Both the position numbers and the translations under genes were made by a program. A stretch of DNA of 43,061 nt, from the NCBI GenBank assembly GCA_024278615.1, contig JAJRSS010000006.1:1-43061 (forward strand), read 5' to 3'. The notes under the pieces were generated by a model. It had not been told where the DNA came from, made no database searches, and saw only the letters and a list, made by a program, of their open reading frames with translations. Positions 18,165-26,954 of the stretch are shown in pieces (positions within the stretch are counted from its first letter, which is position 1; each line of letters begins with the position of its first letter). Source of the DNA: Alphaproteobacteria bacterium (GTDB lineage: Bacteria; Pseudomonadota; Alphaproteobacteria; Rhodospirillales; 2-02-FULL-58-16).

Positions 18165-18952
18165 CCGAACCGAAACCCGATAATAGCCGGCTTAAGATCC
18201 GCTTGCGCGGAGTGCATAAGCGGTTCGGGTCCAAGATCGTGCTGGACGGCCTGGACCTGGACGTAGGCGTGAGCGAATCCGTGGTTGTCATCGGCGGCTC
18301 GGGTACCGGTAAATCGGTAATGTTGAAGTGCATCCTGGGCTTGCTGCAACCCGACAAGGGCAGTATCCAGGTGGATGGCGAGGAAGTGGTCGGCATGTCC
18401 GCCGCCGCCCGGGAAGAGATCAACCGCAAGTTCGGCATGCTGTTCCAGGGCGGCGCCCTGTTCGACAGCCTGCCGGTGTGGGAAAACGTCGCCTTCGGGC
18501 TGCTGGCGGAAAAAAAGGTGACCCGCCTGGAAGCCAGGGAGATTGCCATCAGCAAGCTGGCCCAGGTGGGCCTGGGCGGCGAAGTGGGCGACCTGTCGCC
18601 GGCGGAACTTTCCGGCGGTATGCAGAAGCGGGTCGGCCTGGCCCGGGCCATCGCCTCGGACCCGGAGATTATTTTCTTCGACGAGCCGACCACCGGGCTG
18701 GACCCGATCATGGCCGACGTCATCAACGACCTGATCGTCAAGACCACCCGCCAGATGGGCGCCACCGCCCTTTCGATCACTCACGACATGGCCAGCGCCC
18801 GCAAGATCGCCAACCGTATCGCCATGCTGTACGAAGGCAAGATCATCTGGGCCGGGCCGACGGAAAACATCGATTCTTCCGGCAACCTGTACGTGGAGCA
18901 ATTCATCAACGGCCGCGCCGAAGGCCCCATAAAAATGGCGGTGCGGGCATGA
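18161..18952 (+). CDS. mlaF: MlaF-type ABC transporter ATP-binding protein
   Basis: ATPase partner of MlaE. The 263-residue product has Walker A GGSGTGKS, Q-loop region FQGGALFDSLPV, the signature ELSGGMQKRV, Walker B IIFFDEPTTGLDP and the switch His in SITHDM. The VWENVAFGL and SGGMQKR features are typical of the Mla/Ttg2/TGD3 subfamily. The ATG at 18161 overlaps the mlaE stop, so the longer open frame reaching back to 18032 is not used. The substrate-binding MlaD gene expected next is absent; decayed DNA and radA follow. Confidence 0.91.
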   Translation: MTEPKPDNSRLKIRLRGVHKRFGSKIVLDGLDLDVGVSESVVVIGGSGTGKSVMLKCILGLLQPDKGSIQVDGEEVVGMSAAAREEINRKFGMLFQGGALFDSLPVWENVAFGLLAEKKVTRLEAREIAISKLAQVGLGGEVGDLSPAELSGGMQKRVGLARAIASDPEIIFFDEPTTGLDPIMADVINDLIVKTTRQMGATALSITHDMASARKIANRIAMLYEGKIIWAGPTENIDSSGNLYVEQFINGRAEGPIKMAVRA

Positions 18953-18997
18953 GAGACTTTTTGCCCCGTCAACATGGTTTTTCGGGAGGGAATCCTG

Positions 18998-19247
18998 GTG
19001 TCCAAAAATGAAGTTTATCAGGTGAAAATCGCGATCGTGGACAGCGATCCTCCTATTTGGCGGTGGTTGTTGGTTCAATGGAGCATCAATCTTCATGAAC
19101 TTCCTTGAAGCGATTGAAGATCCGGACCATCCGGAACACGATTTCTTGCTGGAGTGGATTGGAGGAAGCTTCGATCCACGGCAGTTCGACCCGAAAATAG
19201 TAAACAACGCATTTGCGCGCGCATTTGGCACCGGTCCCGGCCAATGA
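18998..19247 (+). pseudogene. Remnant of a plasmid pRiA4b ORF-3-like protein
   Basis: Two fragments in different frames match the two ends of the pRiA4b ORF-3 family. A GTG at 18998, preceded by GGGAGGG, opens a frame with YQVKIAIVDSDPPIWRWLLV and INLHELP, then stops at TGA near 19107. From about 19093 a second frame reads LEAIEDPDHPEHDFLLEWIG, then GGSFDPRQFDPKIVNNAF, and stops at 19247; this is the family C-terminus. The middle of the protein is missing, so an internal deletion with a frame change is likely. Such genes often travel with mobile elements. The match is from memory of the family's conserved ends. Confidence 0.7.
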
Positions 19248-19285
19248 CCGGTAAAGGAAGATAGCCGTCCTGAAGGGACACAGAC

Positions 19286-20752
19286 ATGGCCCGCGACTCC
19301 AATGTTTATGTTTGTCAGGAATGCGGGGCGTCGGTGGCCAAGTGGAGCGGCCGGTGCGACGCCTGCGGCGGCTGGAACACCCTGACGGAAGAAGCCAAAC
19401 CGGAAGCGACACCCAAGGGGCTGGGTGCCAGGCGCGGGCGTAAGGTGGAATTCGTCGGCCTGGAAGGGACCACGGCGCGCCAGCCCAGGCGGATTACCGG
19501 CATTGAAGAGTTCGACCGGGTTACCGGCGGCGGGCTGGTGCCCGGGTCCGCCATTCTGGTCGGCGGCGACCCGGGAATAGGTAAATCGACCTTGCTGTTG
19601 CAAGTGGCTGCGGCGCTGGCCAATAAATCCGGTGATGACGCCGGCGTCGCCTATATCTCGGGCGAGGAATCCATAGACCAGTTACGGCTGCGGGCCGAAC
19701 GGCTGGACCTGACCAAGGCGCCCGTGCGTCTGGCGACGGCGACCTCGGTGCGCGATATCGCCGCTTCCCTGGGTGGAACCGGCGGGCCGGACGTGGTGGT
19801 TATCGATTCCATTCAGACCATGTTCGTGGATACCCTTGAATCGGTGCCGGGTACCGTATCCCAGGTGCGCGCCTCGGCCCAGGAACTGATCCGGCTGGCC
19901 AAGCGGCGGGGTTTCTGCCTGTTTCTGGTCGGCCACGTGACCAAGGAAGGGGTGATCGCCGGCCCCCGGGTGCTGGAGCACATGGTCGACACGGTGCTCT
20001 ATTTCGAGGGCGAGCGCAGCCACCAATTCCGGATTCTGCGTTCGGTCAAGAACCGCTATGGGCCAACGGACGAAATCGGCGTTTTCGAGATGACCGGCGG
20101 CGGTTTGTCCCAGGTGCCCAATCCCTCGGCCCTGTTCCTGGCCGACCGGGAGGAGGACGCCACCGGCGCTGCCGTTTTCGCCGGCATGGAGGGAACCCGC
20201 CCGGTTCTGGTGGAAATTCAAGCCCTTGTCGCCCCCTCCCCCCTTGGTACGCCGCGTCGCGCCGTGGTCGGCTGGGACCAGGCCCGGCTGTCGATGGTGC
20301 TGGCGGTGCTGGAAGCCCGATCCGGCCTTGCGCTGGCGGGCAGCGACGTATACCTAAACATCGCCGGCGGGCTGCGGATCACGGAACCGGCGGCAGATTT
20401 GGCGGTGGCGGCGGCGGTGGTTTCATCGGTCAGTGGCGTGCCCGTGCCGGGCGAGACCGTAATCTTCGGCGAGATCGGCCTGGCCGGCGAAGTACGGGCC
20501 GTGGGTCTCGGGGATGCCAGGCTGAAGGAAGCGAAAAAGTTGGGATTCACCAATGCCTTGGTGCCCGGCAGCCGGGCCAAGGAAGCCGCCGACATGGGTA
20601 TGGATATTGGCGGGATCCGCCACGTAGCTGATTTATTGAACTTGTTCGATGCCTCCGCAAATGAAGTCAGGAAAACCGAGACCAGGCAATACAGCATGAA
20701 CCCGCGGCCTCCAAAAAAAGCCCAAAATGGCAAGAAAGCCCAGAATGGATAA
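19286..20752 (+). CDS. radA: DNA repair protein RadA
   Basis: RecA-like ATPase that promotes branch migration in recombination. The 488-residue product has an N-terminal zinc finger (Cys10, Cys13, Cys24, Cys27), Walker A GDPGIGKST, the RadA-specific VKNRYGPTDEIG motif, and a Lon-protease-like C-terminal domain with DVYLNIAGGLRI. The last 12 residues are two copies of KKAQNG, encoded by an imperfect 18-bp tandem repeat. The 3' end overlaps the cvpA start by eight bases. It is expected to be co-transcribed with cvpA and purF. Confidence 0.94.
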   Translation: MARDSNVYVCQECGASVAKWSGRCDACGGWNTLTEEAKPEATPKGLGARRGRKVEFVGLEGTTARQPRRITGIEEFDRVTGGGLVPGSAILVGGDPGIGKSTLLLQVAAALANKSGDDAGVAYISGEESIDQLRLRAERLDLTKAPVRLATATSVRDIAASLGGTGGPDVVVIDSIQTMFVDTLESVPGTVSQVRASAQELIRLAKRRGFCLFLVGHVTKEGVIAGPRVLEHMVDTVLYFEGERSHQFRILRSVKNRYGPTDEIGVFEMTGGGLSQVPNPSALFLADREEDATGAAVFAGMEGTRPVLVEIQALVAPSPLGTPRRAVVGWDQARLSMVLAVLEARSGLALAGSDVYLNIAGGLRITEPAADLAVAAAVVSSVSGVPVPGETVIFGEIGLAGEVRAVGLGDARLKEAKKLGFTNALVPGSRAKEAADMGMDIGGIRHVADLLNLFDASANEVRKTETRQYSMNPRPPKKAQNGKKAQNG

Positions 20753-21503
20753 CCTTCCCATCCACATCGTTGATCTTGGCGTCGCCGTGGTATTGCTGGT
20801 TTCGGCCTTCTTTGCCTTCGCCCGAGGGTTCGTGCACGAGATCCTGTCGGTGATCGGCTGGGTGGGCGCCATTTTCGCCGCCATCTACGGCCTGCCCTAT
20901 GTCAAACCCCACGCCCGGGATTTGATCGAGATGAAACTGATCGCCGATGTCGCCGCCGGGGCGTTCGTTTTCCTCATCACCCTGCTGGTGTTGTCGCTGC
21001 TGACCGGCGCCATCGCACGGCGGGTTAAGGACAGTTCCCTCAACGCCCTTGACCGGGCGCTGGGATTTCTTTTCGGCCTGGCACGGGGCGCCGTACTGGT
21101 CAGTTTGGTCTTCGTCGCCGCCGAATGGATTTTGGTAACGCCGCCGGACCCCAAGGATGGCCAGGCGCAGGCGCCAAGTCAGCAAACGGCAAGTCAGGAC
21201 ACCGCTGACGCGGCGGACGAAAACGATCTGCCGCCCGACCCGCTGGCCTGGATCAGGTCGGCCCGCAGCATGCCGCTGATCGAAACCGGAGCCGCCCTGC
21301 TGGCCTCCATGGTGCCGGCTGGAAACGGCACACCCAAGGCTTCGTTTAATATCCGCTCAAAGGCGGAGGAATTGATGGAAGGGCAGAAAATTCTCCGCAA
21401 CCTGATCAGTCCCACGCCTAAAAACGATACCGGCGATCAACCCAATGGGTACACCAAGAGGGAGCGCGAAGAAATGCAACGGTTGATCGAAGGCAACAAC
21501 TGA
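20745..21503 (+). CDS. cvpA: CvpA family membrane protein
   Basis: Inner-membrane protein of the CvpA (colicin V production) family, usually next to purF; its molecular function is not settled. The 252-residue product opens MDNLPIHIVDLGV and has about four hydrophobic segments within the first 130 residues (including LLVSAFFAFARGFVHEILSV and GFLFGLARGAVLVSLVFVAA). A polar, Gln/Ala/Asp-rich C-terminal half follows. I place the start at the ATG at 20745, which matches the family opening, rather than the ATG at 20727 inside the radA repeat tail. Confidence 0.86.
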   Translation: MDNLPIHIVDLGVAVVLLVSAFFAFARGFVHEILSVIGWVGAIFAAIYGLPYVKPHARDLIEMKLIADVAAGAFVFLITLLVLSLLTGAIARRVKDSSLNALDRALGFLFGLARGAVLVSLVFVAAEWILVTPPDPKDGQAQAPSQQTASQDTADAADENDLPPDPLAWIRSARSMPLIETGAALLASMVPAGNGTPKASFNIRSKAEELMEGQKILRNLISPTPKNDTGDQPNGYTKREREEMQRLIEGNN

Positions 21504-21519
21504 CCGGAATTTGGAAGCC

Positions 21520-22992
21520 ATGGCGCAAAAAAAGGATTATGCCCACATGCCGCCGGCCGATGATGACCACCCCCATGAGGAATGCGGCGTCTTCGGTATC
21601 TTCGGTCATCCGGAATCCGCCGCCCACGTGGCGCTGGGCCTGCATGCCCTTCAACACCGGGGGCAGGAAGCAGCGGGTATCGTCTCGTATGACGGCGTCC
21701 AGTTCAACAGTCACCGGGCTCTGGGCCTGGTCGGCGACAATTTCAGTTCCAAGGAAATCATCAGCCGCCTTCCCGGAACCATGGCCCTGGGACACAACCG
21801 GTATTCCACCACCGGCGATACGGTGCTGCGCAACGTTCAACCGCTGTTTGCCGATTTCAGTTTCGGCGGCTTGGCCATCGCCCACAACGGCAACCTGACC
21901 AATGCTTACGGCACCCGGAAAATGCTGGTCAAACGGGGCTGCATCTTCCAATCGACCAGCGATACCGAAACCATCATCCACCTGATCGCGCTAAGCCACC
22001 GCAGTATCGTGGTCGAACGCATGATCGACGCCTTAAAGCAGACGGACGGCGCCTATTCCCTGGTCGCCATGACCCACGAAAAACTAATTGGCGTACGGGA
22101 TCCTCACGGGGTGCGCCCCCTGGTTTTGGGAAAAATGGGTGAAGCCCACATCCTGGCCTCGGAAACCTGCGCCCTGGACATCATCGGCGCGGAGTTTGTC
22201 CGCGATGTGGAGCCGGGCGAGATGGTCGTTATCGACAGAGATGGCCTGCGCAGCATCTATCCCTTCCCAAAACTGGACTCCAAATTCTGTATTTTTGAAT
22301 ACATCTATTTTGCCCGCCCCGACAGCACCATCGAAGGCAAAAACGTCTATAACGTACGCAAGCGTATCGGCGCCGAGTTGGCCCGGGAAAGCCATATCGA
22401 TTGCGATATGGTGGTCCCGGTTCCCGATTCCGGCGTGCCCGCAGCCCTGGGATATGCCGAACAATCCGGAATTCCCTTCGAACTGGGCATCATCCGCAAC
22501 CACTACGTGGGCCGCACATTCATCGAACCAACGGATCAGATCCGCCACTTCGGGGTAAAACTGAAGCACAACGCCAACATTGGGCATTTGCGCGGCAAGC
22601 GGGTTATTCTGGTAGATGATTCTATCGTTCGCGGAACCACATCGGTAAAGATCGTCGAAATGGTGCGTAACGCCGGCGCCAGTGAAGTTCACATGCGTAT
22701 TTCAAGCCCGCCCATCACGGATTCCTGTTTTTACGGCATAGATACCCCGGACCGGGAAGAGTTGCTGGGCGCCCACCTGGACGTAGAGGGCATGACCCGA
22801 TTGATTGGCGTCGATTCACTGGCGTTCATTTCTACCGAAGGGCTGTATCGCGCCGTCCAGAAAACCGGCCGCAACGCGAATTGCCCCCAGTATTGCGACG
22901 CCTGCTTCACCGGCGAATACTCCATCCGGTTGACCGACAAGGAGGACGGTCCCATCCCCCTGCAGCTTTCGCTGCTGGCCGAGCGGCAATAA
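21520..22992 (+). CDS. purF: Amidophosphoribosyltransferase
   Basis: Catalyses the first committed step of purine synthesis: PRPP plus glutamine to phosphoribosylamine. The 490-residue product has a short N-terminal propeptide, then the catalytic cysteine in HEECGVFGIFG (Cys22), LGLHALQHRGQE, and the PRPP loop VILVDDSIVRGTT. Cysteines in FCIFEYIYF, TDSCFYGIDTP and the CPQYCDAC stretch match the iron-sulfur ligands of the Bacillus-type enzyme. A TTG at 21511 is in frame, but the ATG at 21520 with GGAAG upstream is preferred. Confidence 0.95.
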   Translation: MAQKKDYAHMPPADDDHPHEECGVFGIFGHPESAAHVALGLHALQHRGQEAAGIVSYDGVQFNSHRALGLVGDNFSSKEIISRLPGTMALGHNRYSTTGDTVLRNVQPLFADFSFGGLAIAHNGNLTNAYGTRKMLVKRGCIFQSTSDTETIIHLIALSHRSIVVERMIDALKQTDGAYSLVAMTHEKLIGVRDPHGVRPLVLGKMGEAHILASETCALDIIGAEFVRDVEPGEMVVIDRDGLRSIYPFPKLDSKFCIFEYIYFARPDSTIEGKNVYNVRKRIGAELARESHIDCDMVVPVPDSGVPAALGYAEQSGIPFELGIIRNHYVGRTFIEPTDQIRHFGVKLKHNANIGHLRGKRVILVDDSIVRGTTSVKIVEMVRNAGASEVHMRISSPPITDSCFYGIDTPDREELLGAHLDVEGMTRLIGVDSLAFISTEGLYRAVQKTGRNANCPQYCDACFTGEYSIRLTDKEDGPIPLQLSLLAERQ

Positions 22993-22994
22993 CC

Positions 22995-23714
22995 TTGACC
23001 GTCGGCAGCGGTCGTTTGGACGGACGGATCGCCCTGATTACCGGCGCATCCCGGGGGATCGGCCGGGCGGTGGCCCACCGGTTCGCCGATGAAGGCGCCC
23101 ACCTGATCCTGACTGCACGTACCCAGGGAGCGCTGGAGGAACTGGACGACGAAATACGCAACGCCACCGGCAGCCGGCCGACACTGGTTCCAGCGGACTT
23201 GACCGATGGGGATGGTATAGACAGAATGGGCGCAGCCGTGTTCGACCGGTTCAAGCGGCTCGACGTCTTGGTCGGCAATGCCGGCCTGCTCATGCCCCTG
23301 AGTCCCGTGGCACACATCGATCCCAGATCCTGGGATCAGGTGATGGCTGTTAATTTGACTGCCAACTGGCGGTTGATCCGCAGCTTTGACCCTTTGCTCA
23401 GGGCGTCCGATGCAGGCCGGGCGATATTTGTTTCTTCGTCGGCGACCAAGGGCGTCTGGCCCTATTGGGGGGCTTACGCAGTAAGCAAGGCCGCCCTTGA
23501 AACCTTGGTCCGGACTTACGCCGCGGAGATTGGAAAAACCCGTGTCAGGGCCAACCTGATCAATCCGGGCCCGACAAGAACAGCCATGCGGCCCATTGCC
23601 TTCCCGGGTGAAGACCCGGCGACGGTCAAGACGCCGGAAAGTGTTACCGGCGTATTCGTCGATCTGGCGGAAGCCGGCTGTGAGTTGAACGGGAAACTGG
23701 TCAACGTCGGCTAA
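22995..23714 (+). CDS. Short-chain dehydrogenase/reductase (YciK-like)
   Basis: NAD(P)-dependent oxidoreductase of about 239 residues with TGASRGIG, VGNAGLL, a serine in VSSSATKG and the YAVSK catalytic pair, so the active site is intact. The substrate is unknown. The position directly after purF is often occupied by an SDR of this kind in alphaproteobacteria. The start is uncertain: there is no ATG near the conserved N-terminus. A TTG at 22995, two bases after the purF stop, or a TTG at 23016 are candidates. The ATG at 22881 lies deep inside purF and is unlikely. Confidence 0.82.
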   Translation: MTVGSGRLDGRIALITGASRGIGRAVAHRFADEGAHLILTARTQGALEELDDEIRNATGSRPTLVPADLTDGDGIDRMGAAVFDRFKRLDVLVGNAGLLMPLSPVAHIDPRSWDQVMAVNLTANWRLIRSFDPLLRASDAGRAIFVSSSATKGVWPYWGAYAVSKAALETLVRTYAAEIGKTRVRANLINPGPTRTAMRPIAFPGEDPATVKTPESVTGVFVDLAEAGCELNGKLVNVG

Positions 23715-23723
23715 ACGTCGTGG

Positions 23724-23748
23724 TTCGCCACCGGGTTTTCCTGGCGAA
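23724..23748 (+). terminator. Hairpin after the purF-SDR unit
   Basis: TTCGCCA (23724-23730) and TGGCGAA (23742-23748) pair around an 11-base loop, ten bases after the SDR stop. No clear T run follows, so a role in termination or mRNA stability is only suggested. A second small hairpin (GAAGCG/CGCTTC, 23773-23788) lies just before the DUF47 gene. Confidence 0.35.
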
Positions 23749-23804
23749 AGACGGCGGAAAAAATCAAAGAATGAAGCGTTAGCGCTTCGACGAAGGAATG
23801 AATT

Positions 23805-24467
23805 ATGGATATGCCAAGCAGTTTTAGTCTTTTTCGCCGTACCAAAGCTCTTGAAACCGAGATCGATCAGTTTCTCGACAAGATTTCCCAGGCATCGCTG
23901 TTGTTCAAGCGAGCTATCCAGATTTATACGGAAAGCGGTTGCACCGAAGAATTCGACGAAAAACTGCATCAGGTCAATCAACTGGAAAGTACCGCCGACC
24001 ACCTTCGCCGGGCCATCGAAACCCAGCTTTACACACAGACCCTGATCCCGGAATCCCGCGGCGACGTGCTTGGCCTTCTAGAAAACCTGGACTCGGTGAT
24101 CAACGACCTGGAAGGCGCGCTATGGGGGTTCTCCATTGAAATCCCGGTAATCCCGGAAGATTACCGGGCCGATTATGTGGCCTTGACCGATATGGTGGTG
24201 CAGGCGGTGGAATCCCTGGTACTGGCATCCCGCGCTTTCTTCCGCAATATCGAAGCCGTTCCCGACCACAACCACAAGGTCATGTTCTATGAAAAGGAAG
24301 CCGACCGGGTCAGCACCAAGCTGAAAAAAGCGATTTTTCGCTCGGACCTTCCGCTGAGCCAAAAAGCCCAGCTCCGCAATTTCGTCGAGCACATCGACAA
24401 CGTGGCCGACAAGTCTGAGGACGTAGCGGATCGCCTGGCGATCTATACCATCAAGCGGACGGTCTGA
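23805..24467 (+). CDS. DUF47 (PhoU-like) family protein
   Basis: Helical protein of 220 residues belonging to the TIGR00153/DUF47 group, distant relatives of PhoU. These genes regularly precede pit and are thought to control or assist phosphate transport. The sequence begins FSLFRRTKALETEIDQFLDKI and has long amphipathic helices. It also has the conserved FYEKEADRVSTKLKKAIF and HIDNVADKSEDVADRL segments. An AAGGA site precedes the ATG. The pit gene follows seven bases later, so the pair is one transcription unit. Confidence 0.9.
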   Translation: MDMPSSFSLFRRTKALETEIDQFLDKISQASLLFKRAIQIYTESGCTEEFDEKLHQVNQLESTADHLRRAIETQLYTQTLIPESRGDVLGLLENLDSVINDLEGALWGFSIEIPVIPEDYRADYVALTDMVVQAVESLVLASRAFFRNIEAVPDHNHKVMFYEKEADRVSTKLKKAIFRSDLPLSQKAQLRNFVEHIDNVADKSEDVADRLAIYTIKRTV

Positions 24468-24474
24468 CTCTTCC

Positions 24475-25959
24475 ATGGAAATCACTATCCTTTTCTTCCT
24501 GACCAGCGGCTTGTTCCTGGGGTGGGCACTGGGCGCCAACGACGCCGCCAATGTATTCGGTACCGCCGTCGGCACCCGAATGGTGCAATTTACCACCGCC
24601 GCCATGATCTGCGGCGTCTTCGTCATCCTGGGCGCGGTGTTCAGCGGTGCCGGCACCACCGAGACCCTGGGAAAACTGGGTTCGGTGAACGCCCTTGGGG
24701 GGTCGTTCATGGCTGCCTTTTCCGCCGCCCTGGCGGTCTATATGATGACCAAGCTGGGCCTGCCCGTTTCCACTACCCAGTCCATTGTCGGTAGCATTAT
24801 CGGCTGGAACCTGTTCAGCCAGACGCAGACCGACACCACGTCGCTTTTGAAAATTTTGGCGACCTGGGTTGTTTCCCCGATATTGGCCGCCATCATCGCC
24901 ATCGTGTTATTTAAGCTGGTGGCGGTTTTCCTTCGCCACGCCAAAATCCACCTGCTTCGCACCGACGCTTATACCCGGGCTGGCTTGTTGCTTGCCGGAG
25001 CCTTTGGTTCATACAGCCTGGGCGCCAATAACATCGCCAACGTGGTCGGCGTGTTCATTCCCGCTTCCCCCTTCACGGATTTCCACTTCACAGATCTGCT
25101 GACTTTTACCTCGACACAACAACTCATGCTTCTGGGTGGCTTCGCCATTGCGGTTGGCGTATTTACCTATTCCAAGCGGGTGATGCTGACGGTCGGCGGC
25201 GGCTTGCTGTCCCTGTCGCCCATCGCCGCATGGGTGGTGGTGACTTCCCATTCCATCGTGCTCTTCCTGTTCGCTTCAAAGGGACTGGAGCATTTCCTGG
25301 CTACCAACGGTTTGCCCACCATTCCCCTGGTCCCGGTGTCCAGTTCCCAGGCCGTGGTCGGCGCGATCATCGGCATCGGCATCCTGAAAGGCGGGCGCGG
25401 CATCCGATGGCGGGTACTGGGCGGCATCGGCGCCGGCTGGGTGATGACACCCCTGCTGGCCGGCCTGATTTGTTTTGTCGGCCTGTTTTTCCTTCAAAAC
25501 GTTTTCGACCAGAAGGTTTACCGCCCAGTACCCTATGAATTGTCCGAACCGGCGATAGAACGGATGGAAAAACTTGGAGTGGCGGTCGGTAACTTCCGGG
25601 ACCTTCATTCCAGGCGGTTCGAAACGGCGATTGCTATCCGTGACGCACTGAAAGAACGGACAGGGTTGAGCGACGAGGACCTGGTCACCATCCTGGATGC
25701 CGCCGAATTGGATTTGATGGTCGTAGACGCGACAGGCATCGATTCCTTAGAGAAAAGCCGGTTGACCGATGGGCAGGTCCAGGCGCTCCGGTCCCTGGCC
25801 GGTGAACGCTATCCCCATCGCTGGATGCTTGCCGATGCCTTGGCCCGGATCAGCGAAGAATGGCGGCCCAGGGAGAAAAACAAGATCAACAAGATCTACA
25901 ATGTAGACTTGAAAGCCCGGCTGGCGGTCGTCTTTCGGACATTCCGCGCCGATCAATAG
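24475..25959 (+). CDS. pit: Inorganic phosphate transporter, Pit family
   Basis: Low-affinity phosphate-metal/proton carrier in the inner membrane. The 494-residue product has two inverted Pit halves, each with a signature: GWALGANDAANVFGT and later GSYSLGANNIANVVGV. Paired LPVSTTQSIVGSIIG and PVSSSQAVVGAIIGIG motifs are also present. Ten or so membrane helices end near residue 345. A soluble C-terminal extension of about 145 residues follows that is not needed for the Pit fold; I do not recognise it. Its neighbour DUF47 supports the call. It could import phosphate or export the excess released by PhnX. Confidence 0.92.
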   Translation: MEITILFFLTSGLFLGWALGANDAANVFGTAVGTRMVQFTTAAMICGVFVILGAVFSGAGTTETLGKLGSVNALGGSFMAAFSAALAVYMMTKLGLPVSTTQSIVGSIIGWNLFSQTQTDTTSLLKILATWVVSPILAAIIAIVLFKLVAVFLRHAKIHLLRTDAYTRAGLLLAGAFGSYSLGANNIANVVGVFIPASPFTDFHFTDLLTFTSTQQLMLLGGFAIAVGVFTYSKRVMLTVGGGLLSLSPIAAWVVVTSHSIVLFLFASKGLEHFLATNGLPTIPLVPVSSSQAVVGAIIGIGILKGGRGIRWRVLGGIGAGWVMTPLLAGLICFVGLFFLQNVFDQKVYRPVPYELSEPAIERMEKLGVAVGNFRDLHSRRFETAIAIRDALKERTGLSDEDLVTILDAAELDLMVVDATGIDSLEKSRLTDGQVQALRSLAGERYPHRWMLADALARISEEWRPREKNKINKIYNVDLKARLAVVFRTFRADQ

Positions 25960-26005
25960 GGCTGACCTCGCCCAAACGATAGCCAAGCGATGAATAGGCA
26001 GCCGG

Positions 26006-26776
26006 TCAGGTCTTTTCGTCGCCAGCAATCATGATTTCCGCCGTCAGCCGGTCAAGCTCTTCCTTCAAGGCTTCTTTTGGGTGGCGGTCGGTAATCAGGA
26101 AGGAAACCTGGTCCAGGTGGGCTACCCGAACCGGCGCCAGGCGGTTGAATTTCGTATGATCGGCAAGAAGCACCTTGGTCCGGCCCTGGGCCAGCATGCG
26201 ACTTCGAAGCTCTGCCGCTTCGCGGGAAAAGTCCAGTAACTGGGCCCCGCTGGTCAAGGCGCTGACCCCGATAAAGACAAAATCGGCGAAGTAGTTAGCC
26301 AGCATTTCGGTGGCGTCCCGGCCCAGGGTAGCCCCATCGGCGCCCTGCATTTCCCCGCCCAGAAGCAACACTCGGTTTTCGTTGCGCCCGGCCAGGCGGC
26401 CAGCCACCTGGATGTCATTGGTATAGACGGTGAGCCGGCGCCTTTGGGCCAGCGCACGGGCGAGGCAAATGGTTGTGGTGCCGGAATCGATAATTACCGA
26501 AGCCCCATCGGGGACCAGGGTAGCCGCAAGGCGGCCGATGGCGTTTTTGCCCTTTGTGTTGACCGACATACGATCAGCAAAGGCGGGCTCTTCCGTTTCC
26601 ACGGAAAGAGCGCCGCCATGGGTCTTTTTTAGAAGGTTTTCCGCTGCCAGGCGGGAAATGTCGCGGCGGATGGTTTCCCGGGATACGTGGAACCGCCGAT
26701 AGAGCTCGGCGACCGAAACCGACCCTTTTTCCCCCAGGATTTGGACGATAAGTCCCCGCCGTTCCTCGGCCAACAT
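26006..26776 (-). CDS. DeoR-family transcriptional regulator
   Basis: DNA-binding regulator of 256 residues. It has the N-terminal winged helix (VAELYRRFHVSRETIRRDI, about 20-38) and a KTHGGAL linker. The sugar-phosphate isomerase-like effector domain includes IIDSGTTTICLAR, VYTNDIQVA, LLGGEMQ, FIGVSAL and LLADHTKFNR. Effector pockets in this family bind phosphorylated small molecules. It is divergent from the AEP transport operon across 343 bp containing several palindromes, so it most likely controls that operon and itself. Whether it represses or activates is not shown. Confidence 0.9.
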   Translation of the reverse strand: MLAEERRGLIVQILGEKGSVSVAELYRRFHVSRETIRRDISRLAAENLLKKTHGGALSVETEEPAFADRMSVNTKGKNAIGRLAATLVPDGASVIIDSGTTTICLARALAQRRRLTVYTNDIQVAGRLAGRNENRVLLLGGEMQGADGATLGRDATEMLANYFADFVFIGVSALTSGAQLLDFSREAAELRSRMLAQGRTKVLLADHTKFNRLAPVRVAHLDQVSFLITDRHPKEALKEELDRLTAEIMIAGDEKT

Positions 26777-26862
26777 GGATGATAAACCTCTTTTACCGCG
26801 AGGAGTCTGTTCACGACCACCCCCGCCGTCAACCCCGGCCCGGAAAACTTTTTTGCAATAAA

Positions 26863-26877
26863 TGCTTCACATAAGCA
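26863..26877. promoter_or_regulatory. Inverted repeat in the deoR/phn divergent region
   Basis: TGCTT-CACAT-AAGCA is a perfect five-base inverted repeat. It lies 86 bp upstream of the deoR start. It could be a half-site arrangement for the adjacent DeoR-type regulator; it is short and may be chance. Confidence 0.3.
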
Positions 26878-26887
26878 CCACAAAATA

Positions 26888-26910
26888 GGACCTTAAGGGA
26901 CCTAAGGTCC
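26888..26910. promoter_or_regulatory. Candidate operator: perfect 8-bp inverted repeat
   Basis: GGACCTTA (26888-26895) and TAAGGTCC (26903-26910) are perfect inverted repeats around a seven-base centre that itself repeats GGGACC. The site lies between the divergent DeoR regulator and the AEP transport operon, where an operator is expected. The binding protein is inferred only from position. Confidence 0.5.
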
Positions 26911-26937
26911 CACCTCAGGCTACTGTTACGATATTGA

Positions 26938-26954
26938 CCCCAAATTTTTTGGGG
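26938..26954. promoter_or_regulatory. AT-core palindrome upstream of the AEP operon
   Basis: CCCCAAATTTTTTGGGG is a 17-base palindrome with seven-base arms and a TTT centre. It overlaps a possible -35 hexamer TTGACC (26935-26940). It could act as an operator, or as a weak hairpin in a leader RNA. I saw nothing else recognisable in the rest of the 26777-27119 gap. Confidence 0.4.
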
